DNA of 10,296 nt from CAZEZY01 sp964516635. Lineage in GTDB: Bacteria > Pseudomonadota > Gammaproteobacteria > Burkholderiales > Burkholderiaceae_C. Below, one piece after another: positions 1 through 5,791 of the stretch (its first letter is position 1; each line of letters opens with the position of its first letter). Under the pieces are notes generated by a model. The model worked only from the letters and a program-made list of their open reading frames with translations, was not told the DNA's origin and ran no database searches. The DNA lies in assembly GCA_964516635.1 (NCBI GenBank), contig CAZEZY010000083.1, positions 1 to 10,296 of the forward strand, in the 5' to 3' direction. A program made the position numbers and the translations under genes.

Positions 1-245
1 AAGCCTTTCATGATGTCCAGCCCCGGGCGCATCCACAGGTGGAAGGTGTTGCCCAGGATGATCTGCGCGCCCATGTCGTGCAGGCTTTGCGGCATCACGC
101 CCTTGACGGTGCCATAGGTGCCCACGGGCATGAAGATGGGGGTCTGCACCACGCCGTGGTTGAGGGTGAGCGTGCCGCGGCGCGCGTGCGATCCTGCATA
201 CCCCTCGCGGGCGGGATCGGTCTGAAGGACTTCAAACTGGAGCAT
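1..245 (-). CDS. tgt: Queuine tRNA-ribosyltransferase, N-terminal part (cut by window edge)
   Basis: Tgt swaps guanine at the wobble position (G34) of GUN-anticodon tRNAs for the queuosine precursor preQ1. The visible part is the first 81 codons, read from the ATG at 245-243. It begins MLQFEVLQTD and contains three recognisable family blocks: RRGTLTLNHGVVQTPIFMPVGT (split here: RRGTLTLNHG, then VVQTPIFMPVGT), GTVKGVMPQSL and ILGNTFHLWMRPG. These match the start of the TIM-barrel catalytic domain. The nucleophile and zinc-site residues lie beyond base 1. A Shine-Dalgarno-like AGAGG (complement of 253-257) sits 7 nt before the ATG, which supports this start. The gene overlaps the end of queA by 14 nt, so the two are almost certainly co-transcribed and probably translationally coupled. 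They act in successive steps of the same pathway. Confidence 0.95.
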   Translation of the reverse strand, partial: MLQFEVLQTDPAREGYAGSHARRGTLTLNHGVVQTPIFMPVGTYGTVKGVMPQSLHDMGAQIILGNTFHLWMRPGLDIMKG

Positions 246-1344
246 GGTCAGGCCTCTGTGAGAGCAAGCCGCGACGGCGTTCGAGAATCATCGAATCGCC
301 GTAGCTGAAGAATCGGTAGCGCTGTTCAATCGCGTGACGGTACAGCGCCATGGTGTGGTCGTAACCGGCGAAGGCGCTCACCAGCATCATCAGCGTGCTC
401 TTGGGCAGGTGAAAATTCGTGATCAGGAAGTCCACCACCCGAAACTCGAAGCCCGGCGTGATGAAGATATCCGTGTCTCCGCTGGCCTGTCCTGTGCGGG
501 CCCAGCTTTCCAGCGTGCGCACACTGGTGGTGCCCACCGCCAGCACGCGTCCACCGCGCGCCTGGGTGTCACGGATGGCCTGCTGCGTGGTCTCCGGCAC
601 CTGATACCACTCGCTGTGCATCACGTGTTCGGCGATGTTCTCGGTCTTGCAGGGTTGAAAGGTGCCCGCACCCACATGCAGCGTGACGTTGGCGCGATGC
701 ACGCCCCGGGCGTCCAGCGCCGCGAGCACGCCTTCGTCGAAATGCAGCGCCGCGGTCGGCGCGGCCACCGCCCCCGGATTCTTGGCGAACACGGTCTGGT
801 AGCGGCGCTCGTCCTCTTCCGTGTCGCCATGCTCGATGTACGGCGGCAGTGGCACGTGGCCGTGCGCGGCCATCAGGGCATGGGGTTCGTCGCTGAAGGC
901 AAACCGGAACAGCGGGCCGTTCTCGTCGGGCCAGCGGCCCAGCAGGGTGGCCGTGAAAGCGGGCGTTGTGGTGTTGCCCGCGTACAGGTGCAGCGTTGCA
1001 CCCACCGGCGGCTTCTTGCTCACCTTCATGTGGGCCACCACTTCGTGGCTGTGCCCCGGCAACACGCGCTCCACCAGCAGTTCCACCTTGCCACCACTGG
1101 CCTTTTCGCCAAACAGCCGGGCCTTGATGACCTGGGTGTCGTTGAACACCATCAGGTCGCCCGGTTGCAGCAGTTCGGGTAGCTGTCGAAAGATGCGGTC
1201 CAGCGGCTGAGGGCCCCTGCCATCGAGCAGGCGCGAAGCGCTGCGCTCGGGAGCAGGATGCTGGGCAATGAGTTCGGGGGGGAGCGAAAAATCGAAATCG
1301 CTCAGGGTGTAGGTGCGAGAAGCGCCAGAAGCAGAAGCGGTCAT
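232..1344 (-). CDS. queA: S-adenosylmethionine:tRNA ribosyltransferase-isomerase
   Basis: QueA transfers and isomerises the ribosyl group of S-adenosylmethionine onto preQ1 in tRNA, giving epoxyqueuosine. It works downstream of Tgt in queuosine synthesis, in the cytoplasm. The protein is 370 aa, close to the usual 345-360. The N-terminal block YTLSDFDFSLPPELIAQHP and the SRLL that follows are typical. Further family signatures are DLMVFNDTQVIKARLFG, PLPPYI, the RYQTVFA...GAVAAPTAALHF stretch, HVGAGTFQP, VGTTSVRTLES, and TNFHLPKSTLMMLVSAFAG near the C terminus, followed by FSYGDSM. The start at 1344 lacks a strong Shine-Dalgarno, but no other in-frame ATG retains the conserved N-terminal block. 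The gene is first in a queA-tgt unit and diverges from the ParA gene across 95 nt. I see nothing unusual in the sequence. Confidence 0.98.
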   Translation of the reverse strand: MTASASGASRTYTLSDFDFSLPPELIAQHPAPERSASRLLDGRGPQPLDRIFRQLPELLQPGDLMVFNDTQVIKARLFGEKASGGKVELLVERVLPGHSHEVVAHMKVSKKPPVGATLHLYAGNTTTPAFTATLLGRWPDENGPLFRFAFSDEPHALMAAHGHVPLPPYIEHGDTEEDERRYQTVFAKNPGAVAAPTAALHFDEGVLAALDARGVHRANVTLHVGAGTFQPCKTENIAEHVMHSEWYQVPETTQQAIRDTQARGGRVLAVGTTSVRTLESWARTGQASGDTDIFITPGFEFRVVDFLITNFHLPKSTLMMLVSAFAGYDHTMALYRHAIEQRYRFFSYGDSMILERRRGLLSQRPDHAPV

Positions 1345-1405
1345 GTGGCTTGAGGGCCGGACGGGCCCGTTCCAAGTGAAAAAGAAGGCCGATTGTCGCA
1401 GAAGG

Positions 1406-1425
1406 TATGATGTTGCAGCGCAACA
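1406..1425 (+). promoter_or_regulatory. Putative parA promoter -10 and overlapping palindrome
   Basis: A TATGAT hexamer (1406-1411, five of six matches to the sigma-70 -10 box) lies 28 nt before the parA ATG; no good -35 box is visible 16-18 nt upstream. Beginning at its last base is a perfect inverted repeat, TGTTGC-AGC-GCAACA (1411-1425). This falls on the predicted transcription start and is where a repressor could bind. The assignment is inferred from position and sequence only. Confidence 0.4.
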
Positions 1426-1439
1426 AGCAGGAGTTCCAG

Positions 1440-2204
1440 ATGGCCCTCGTCGTGTTCAACCAGAAAGGTGGGGTGGGCAAGTCCACCATTGCATGCAACC
1501 TGGCTGCCATCAGCGCGGCGCAGGGCTTGAATACCCTGCTCATCGACCTGGATCAGCAGGGCAACTCCACCCACTATCTCCTGGGTGCGCAGGCGGGAGC
1601 CGATCAGCCCACGGTCGCCAGCTTCTTTGACCAGACCCTGAGTTTCACCTTCAATCCCCTGCCCGCCAGCGAGTTTGTGGTGTCAACGCCCTACGAAGGA
1701 CTGGGCGTGATGGCAGCCAGCGAGCGCCTGGACGAATTGCAGACCAAGCTCGAGTCACGCCACAAGATCTACAAATTGAGGGAGGCGCTGCAGCAACTGG
1801 CCGAGACCTACGATCGCATCTACATCGACACTCCGCCTGCCCTGAACTTCTACACCCGGTCGGCGCTCATGGGCGCCAGCGGCTGCCTGATTCCCTTCGA
1901 TTGCGACGATTTCTCACGTCAGGCGCTTTACACCCTTCTGGCCAATGTGCAGGAAATCCGTGCCGACCACAACCCGGCGCTGGAAATCAAAGGCATTGTG
2001 GTGAACCAGTTCCAGCCTCGCGCCCATCTGCCCCAGCGCCTGGTGCAGGAACTGGTGGAAGAAGGTCTGCCGGTGCTGGCGCCTTATCTGCCTGCCTCGG
2101 TGAAGGTGCGCGAGTCGCACCAGCTGTCCCGACCCATGATTCACCTGGATCCCCGTCACAAGCTGACACAGGCTTTCGTGGCTCTGCACGAGCGCCTGGC
2201 CTGA
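1440..2204 (+). CDS. Orphan ParA-family (Soj/MinD-like) ATPase
   Basis: This is a 254-aa deviant-Walker ATPase of the ParA family. Such proteins form ATP-bound dimers that bind DNA or membrane and position cargo such as chromosome origins, plasmids or protein complexes. The motifs are: Walker A KGGVGKST (residues 9-16, with signature lysine K9 and catalytic K14), Walker A' LLIDLDQQGN (33-42), Walker B IYIDTPP (127-133), and a late IKGIVVNQF block. There is no N-terminal helix-turn-helix, so it is the short Soj-like form. The ATG at 1440 is preferred to an ATG at 1407 because AGGAG (1429-1433) sits 6 nt before it and the conserved fold starts immediately. No parB gene or obvious parS site is nearby, so its partner and cargo are unknown. 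It converges with the SbtB-like gene, with only 14 nt between the stop codons. A role in chromosome segregation is possible but not shown. Confidence 0.92.
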   Translation: MALVVFNQKGGVGKSTIACNLAAISAAQGLNTLLIDLDQQGNSTHYLLGAQAGADQPTVASFFDQTLSFTFNPLPASEFVVSTPYEGLGVMAASERLDELQTKLESRHKIYKLREALQQLAETYDRIYIDTPPALNFYTRSALMGASGCLIPFDCDDFSRQALYTLLANVQEIRADHNPALEIKGIVVNQFQPRAHLPQRLVQELVEEGLPVLAPYLPASVKVRESHQLSRPMIHLDPRHKLTQAFVALHERLA

Positions 2205-2220
2205 AGGCACCCAAGCGCTC
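2190..2220. terminator. Possible stem-loop at the parA / sbtB convergent junction
   Basis: GAGCGC (2190-2195) and GCGCTC (2215-2220) form a perfect 6-bp inverted repeat. It encloses a small GCC-TGAA-GGC hairpin (2199-2208). The structure spans both stop codons of the convergent genes. Neither strand has a T-tract after it, so it is at most a weak or Rho-assisted bidirectional terminator, or a block against transcript read-through. The repeat could also be chance in GC-rich coding sequence. Confidence 0.3.
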
Positions 2221-2530
2221 AGAACTTGCCGGGGCGCAGCACTTCCACCTCGGAGAAATACGCCACCATGGCGTAGTTCGAGTAGTACCTGGCCTGGAGG
2301 TGGGTCAGCAGTTCCTCGGCCTGAGATCGCCCGCAGATGACTTCGATGCGGATGTTGCGGGACTCGTCCCAGGAGGCGTCCCGCACACCTCGGCTGCCTT
2401 TGCCTCGTACATCGGAAATGGTGTACCCCTTGACGCCCATGCGATCCATGTCACGGATCAGCACCTGTTCGATGCTGGCCTCGGTGAACACGGTGAGGAG
2501 GGTGCGTTTTTCGGTCTGCATGGCGATCAT
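2219..2530 (-). CDS. SbtB-like PII signalling protein
   Basis: This 103-aa protein belongs to the PII superfamily and most resembles SbtB, the trimeric partner that binds adenine nucleotides and gates the bicarbonate transporter SbtA. Diagnostic features are GVKGYTISDV followed by GKGSRGVRDASW (residues 32-54, the start of the T-loop with its GKGSR-x-VR nucleotide-contact motif), the strand RIEVICG (61-67), and a C-terminal YYSNYAMVAYFSEVEVL. Cyanobacterial SbtB continues past the EVL stretch into a C-terminal loop with two cysteines. Here the chain ends at EVLRPGKF, so the loop and its redox pair are absent. The ATG at 2530 overlaps the sbtA stop as ATGA, and GGAG (complement of 2538-2541) sits 7 nt upstream. 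That favours this start over the in-frame ATG at 2521. Cotranscription with sbtA is the strongest functional clue. A different PII-like subfamily, such as carboxysome-associated CPII, is the main alternative. Confidence 0.85.
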   Translation of the reverse strand: MIAMQTEKRTLLTVFTEASIEQVLIRDMDRMGVKGYTISDVRGKGSRGVRDASWDESRNIRIEVICGRSQAEELLTHLQARYYSNYAMVAYFSEVEVLRPGKF

Positions 2531-3465
2531 GTCATCGCTCCGGTGATCTGGGTGGCCATCCAGTGGTAGATCGGAATGCCGAACAGGATATTGAACGGAA
2601 AGGTCACGCCCAGCGAGCCGGCCAGCGAGATGGCCGGGTTGGCTTCCGGCACCGCAATGCGCATGGCTGCAGGGACTGCAATATACGACGCCGATGCCGC
2701 GAGCGTCGCCAGCATGGTCATGCCACCCGTGGAGAAACCCAGCATCCAGCCGGTACCCAGACCCATGCCAGCGGACAACAGGGGCATGACCAGCCCGAAA
2801 GCGATGAGTGACAGGCCTCGGCGCCTGAGTTCGCCCACCTGCCGGCTCACGATCAGGCCCATCTCCAGCAGGAACAGCGCGAGCACGGCCTTGAACAGAT
2901 CGAAATACAGGCCACTGATGGGTGCCAGGCCCTCGGGTCCGGCAGCCCAGCCGATCGCCATTCCGCCCAGCAGCAGGGTCACGCCTTTGCCGAGAAAGGC
3001 CTCGTGGCCCAGAGACTTCCAGTCGGTGTCTCGGCTCACGCCTCGCGCCAGCACGATGCCGACCAGGATCGCCGGAATCTCCATCACGGCCAGCAGAATG
3101 GCCATCTGAGGTTCGACCTCGATGGCTCGTGAAGCCAGCCATGCCGCGGCCACCGCAAAGGTGGCCACGCTGACCGAGCCGTAATGCGCCGCCGTGGCGG
3201 CGGCGTTGGGTCGATCAAAGCCGAACAGGTGTTTGAGGGCGGCATAGGCCATCAAGGTCTGGATGATGCCCAGCACAATCACCGCCCCGATCTGCGGCAG
3301 CAGGGGCAGCAGGGGCTGCGTGGCCAGTCCCTGGCCGCCTTTCAGACCAATGGCCAGCAACAGGAAAATGGACAGCGAATCGTAGAGGGCGCTGGGCAGT
3401 TTCAGCTCCGATCGCAGGAGGCCGGCCATCAGGCCGAAAAGGAAAAACAGGATGACGGGGTCCAT
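2527..3465 (-). CDS. sbtA: SbtA-family sodium-dependent bicarbonate permease
   Basis: This 312-aa inner-membrane protein belongs to the family known for the cyanobacterial Na+/HCO3- symporter SbtA (formerly DUF897). About ten hydrophobic segments are visible, consistent with the family's two inverted five-helix halves. Recognisable blocks are ELKLPSALYDSLSIFLLLAIGLKGG (in two parts: ELKLPSALYD, then IFLLLAIGLKGG, ending near residue 44), AAHYGSVSVATFAVA (92-106), VMEIPAILVGIVLAR (127-141), and LAASASYIAVPAAMRIAVPEA (256-275) with SLGVTFPFNILFGIP near the C terminus. Cyanobacterial SbtA has a longer central cytoplasmic loop; the proteobacterial form is shorter, as here. The start at 3465 lacks a clear Shine-Dalgarno but begins directly at helix 1. 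The SbtB-like gene follows with a 4-nt overlap, giving the usual transporter-regulator pairing. Substrate specificity for bicarbonate is inferred from the family. No Rubisco, carboxysome or carbonic anhydrase gene lies within the window. Confidence 0.9.
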   Translation of the reverse strand: MDPVILFFLFGLMAGLLRSELKLPSALYDSLSIFLLLAIGLKGGQGLATQPLLPLLPQIGAVIVLGIIQTLMAYAALKHLFGFDRPNAAATAAHYGSVSVATFAVAAAWLASRAIEVEPQMAILLAVMEIPAILVGIVLARGVSRDTDWKSLGHEAFLGKGVTLLLGGMAIGWAAGPEGLAPISGLYFDLFKAVLALFLLEMGLIVSRQVGELRRRGLSLIAFGLVMPLLSAGMGLGTGWMLGFSTGGMTMLATLAASASYIAVPAAMRIAVPEANPAISLAGSLGVTFPFNILFGIPIYHWMATQITGAMT

Positions 3466-3479
3466 ACCGCAGATGATGT

Positions 3480-3503
3480 CAGGTAACGGGCTGGCCGCAC
3501 CTG
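3480..3503 (-). promoter_or_regulatory. Stem-loop in the sbtA 5' leader
   Basis: On the minus strand, CAGGT and ACCTG (3499-3503 and 3480-3484) form a perfect 5-bp stem. An inner CGG/CCG stem closes around a 5-nt loop, separated by a small 2/1 internal bulge. The structure ends 14 nt before the sbtA start codon, which has no visible Shine-Dalgarno. A post-transcriptional control element is possible; a chance repeat is also possible. Confidence 0.3.
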
Positions 3504-3544
3504 TATGTGGTGATCAGGGAAGTGATGCGGCGACAAAAGGGAGG

Positions 3545-3573
3545 ATGTTAAGGACTGAAAAGCATTCTGTAAA
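3545..3573 (-). promoter_or_regulatory. Putative sbtAB promoter
   Basis: Read on the minus strand, TTTACA (3573-3568, five of six matches to the -35 consensus) is followed after 17 nt by TAACAT (3550-3545, four of six matches to the -10). Transcription would start near 3538 and give a leader of about 73 nt before the sbtA ATG. This is the best sigma-70-like pair I found upstream of sbtA. Confidence 0.4.
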
Positions 3574-3590
3574 ATCAATTTGTTCAGTCC
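3552..3590. promoter_or_regulatory. 8-bp inverted repeat between divergent sbtA and recG promoters
   Basis: GGACTGAA (3552-3559) and TTCAGTCC (3583-3590) are perfect inverted copies separated by 23 nt. The half-sites are offset by 31 bp, about three helical turns, so both face the same side of the DNA. The left arm lies in the spacer of the putative sbtA promoter. The right arm lies at the predicted start of recG transcription. This looks like an operator for a dimeric or tetrameric regulator. It does not match the spaced ATAG/CTAT elements of classical OxyR sites. Confidence 0.45.
3570..3575 (+). promoter_or_regulatory. Putative -10 box of the recG-oxyR-ubiA promoter
   Basis: TAAAAT matches the -10 consensus at five of six positions, in an AT-rich patch that contrasts with the surrounding GC-rich sequence. 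The best -35 at an allowed distance is TTAAGG (3548-3553), with only three of six matches, so an activator may be needed. The predicted transcript would start near 3582 and precede the recG ATG at 3637 by about 55 nt. Confidence 0.35.
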
Positions 3591-3636
3591 GTTTCATCGT
3601 ATTCAAACAATGATTGGTGACTGGCACAATCGTCTC

Positions 3637-5778
3637 ATGGCTGCTCATGCCTCGTCATCTCAACCCGCCAGACTTTCCGGCAAATCCCTCTCTGCGCCGC
3701 AGAAGGCCATGCGCAAGCTGGGGTTGGTGCGCCCCATCGACCTGGCCCTCCACCTGCCGCTGCGATACGAGGACGAAACCCGGATCACCCGCCTGGCCGA
3801 TGCCCGCGAAGGTGAGTCCGTGCAAATCGAAGGCACCGTCACGGGTGCCGAAATCACCCTGCGCCCACGTCGGCAGCTGCTGGTCACGCTTCATGATGGC
3901 AGCGACAGCTGCACCCTGCGCTTTTTCAGCTTCTACCCCAGCCATCAGAAATCGCTGAGCGTGGGCGCCCGCATCCGGGCCCGGGGCGAATTGCGCGGTG
4001 GTTTCCTGGGCTGGACGATGATGCACCCCAGCTTTCACACCGCCGGCGGCGAACTGCCCGATGCGCTGACGCCGGTCTACCCCACCAGTGCCGGCCTGCC
4101 GCAGGCGTACTTGCGCCGCGCGGTACTGGCCGGCCTGCAGCGGGCCGACCTGACCGACACGATTCCGCCCGAGGCGCTGGCCGAATGCCCGGGTCTGTGC
4201 CCGCCCGGGGCATCCCGCCCATGGAGCCTGCGCGATGCCCTGCGCTTCCTGCATCACCCCGCGCCCGATGTGGCGCTGAGCACCCTGGAAGACCGCAGCC
4301 ATCCCGCCTGGCAACGCCTGAAGGCCGAAGAACTGCTGGCCCAGCAGTTGTCCCAATACCGGGCCAAGCAGGAGCGCGCCGGGCTGCGCGCGCCAGCGCT
4401 GCCCACTCGCCCCGGTGGCCTGCACGAACAGTTGCTGGCCACCCTGCCTTTTCAGCTCACCGCGGCGCAGCGCCGGGTGGGTGAGGAAATCGCGCAGGAC
4501 CTGGCCCGTTGCGTGCCCATGCACCGCCTGCTGCAGGGCGACGTGGGCAGTGGCAAGACGGTCGTTGCTGCGCTGGCCGCCACCGTGGCCATCGACACCG
4601 GCTGGCAATGCGCCCTGATGGCCCCCACCGAAATCCTGGCCGAGCAGCACTTTGGCAAGCTGGTGGGTTGGCTCACGCCGCTGCTGGCTCCGATGGGCAA
4701 AACGGTGGCCTGGCTCACCGGCAGCCAGAAAAAGAAGGAGCGCACCACCATGCTGGCACAAGTTGCCAGCGGCGAAGCCGCGCTGGTGGTGGGCACCCAC
4801 GCCGTCATCCAGGAGCAGGTGCAGTTTCGCCACCTCGCCCTGGCCCTCATCGATGAGCAGCATCGCTTTGGCGTCGCCCAGCGACTGGCCTTGCGCGAAA
4901 AAATGCAGGAAGCCGGCCTGGAGCCGCACCTGCTGATGATGAGCGCCACGCCCATCCCGCGCACGCTGGCCATGAGCTATTACGCCGACCTGGACGTGTC
5001 CACCATCGACGAGTTGCCGCCCGGCCGCACGCCCATCGTCACCAAGCTGTTGTCCGACAGCCGGCGTGACGAACTCATCCGGCGCCTGCGCAGCCAGGTC
5101 GCTGAAGGCCGGCAGGTCTATTGGGTGTGCCCGCTGATCGAGGAAAGCGAAGCGCTGGACCTGAGCAACGCCACCGCCACCCACGCCGAACTGTCGGCCG
5201 CGATGGACGGACTCACCGGCGCCGACGGCTCGCCGGTTCTGGTGGGCCTGTTGCACTCGCGCATGGCACCCCCGGAGAAAAAAGCGGTGATGGCCCTGTT
5301 CAGCGCTGGCGCCATGGGCGTGCTGGTCAGCACCACCGTCATTGAGGTGGGGGTGGATGTGCCCAACGCCTCGCTCATGGTGATCGAGCACGCCGAACGA
5401 TTCGGCCTGAGCCAGTTGCACCAGTTGCGTGGCCGGGTGGGGCGGGGCATGGCCGCTTCGGCCTGCATGCTGCTGTATTCGCCCAACGAGAATGGTCGCG
5501 TCAGCGAAACCGCGCGCGAACGCCTGCGTGCCATGGCCGAAACCCACGACGGCTTCGAGATCGCCCGGCGTGACCTGGAGATCCGCGGCCCGGGCGAATT
5601 TCTGGGCGCTCGTCAGTCGGGCACACCGATGCTGCGATTTGCCGATCTGGCCACCGACACGCCTCTGCTGGACTGGGCCCGCGCCTGGGCGCCCCGCCTG
5701 TGGGCTGAGCATCCCGATCTGGCCGAACGCCACGTCGACCGATGGATGGGTGCAAAATCAGACTATCTGAAAGCTTGA
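3637..5778 (+). CDS. recG: ATP-dependent DNA helicase RecG
   Basis: RecG is a superfamily-2 helicase that regresses stalled replication forks and drives branch migration of Holliday junctions and R-loops. From the ATG at 3637 it is 713 aa (E. coli 693). The N-terminal wedge domain holds the LGLVRPIDLALHLPLRYED block and an OB fold (about residues 60-130). Helicase motifs follow: Walker A GDVGSGKT (301-308), APTEILAEQH, the DEQH box in LIDEQHRFG (about 404-411), SATPIPRT, then VSTTVIEVGVDVPNA and QLRGRVGRG (motifs V and VI). The chain ends with the usual DRWMGAKSDY-type tail. The start is uncertain: in-frame TTG (3580) and ATG (3610) would add 19 or 9 residues, and none of the three has a clear Shine-Dalgarno. 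The ATG at 3637 best matches the length of relatives. It is first in a run with oxyR and ubiA. Confidence 0.97.
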   Translation: MAAHASSSQPARLSGKSLSAPQKAMRKLGLVRPIDLALHLPLRYEDETRITRLADAREGESVQIEGTVTGAEITLRPRRQLLVTLHDGSDSCTLRFFSFYPSHQKSLSVGARIRARGELRGGFLGWTMMHPSFHTAGGELPDALTPVYPTSAGLPQAYLRRAVLAGLQRADLTDTIPPEALAECPGLCPPGASRPWSLRDALRFLHHPAPDVALSTLEDRSHPAWQRLKAEELLAQQLSQYRAKQERAGLRAPALPTRPGGLHEQLLATLPFQLTAAQRRVGEEIAQDLARCVPMHRLLQGDVGSGKTVVAALAATVAIDTGWQCALMAPTEILAEQHFGKLVGWLTPLLAPMGKTVAWLTGSQKKKERTTMLAQVASGEAALVVGTHAVIQEQVQFRHLALALIDEQHRFGVAQRLALREKMQEAGLEPHLLMMSATPIPRTLAMSYYADLDVSTIDELPPGRTPIVTKLLSDSRRDELIRRLRSQVAEGRQVYWVCPLIEESEALDLSNATATHAELSAAMDGLTGADGSPVLVGLLHSRMAPPEKKAVMALFSAGAMGVLVSTTVIEVGVDVPNASLMVIEHAERFGLSQLHQLRGRVGRGMAASACMLLYSPNENGRVSETARERLRAMAETHDGFEIARRDLEIRGPGEFLGARQSGTPMLRFADLATDTPLLDWARAWAPRLWAEHPDLAERHVDRWMGAKSDYLKA

Positions 5779-5791
5779 TCCGATCGTTGCC

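Noticed and set aside
2219..3142. A 307-codon minus-strand frame that ends with the SbtB-like protein
   Set aside because: Only its last 103 residues are coding. The upstream part overlaps sbtA in another frame and is Gly/Arg-rich nonsense; the ATGA start at 2530 has a good Shine-Dalgarno.
3545..3590. Classical OxyR binding site upstream of recG
   Set aside because: The region lacks the four spaced ATAG/CTAT elements of the known consensus; the inverted repeat found there (GGACTGAA/TTCAGTCC) is different.
3655..5733. Very long open frame (about 690 codons) antisense to recG
   Set aside because: The frame is open only because GC-rich codon bias removes stops opposite recG. Its translation is rich in Gly, Gln, Ala and His with no recognisable domain, while recG on the other strand has every helicase motif.
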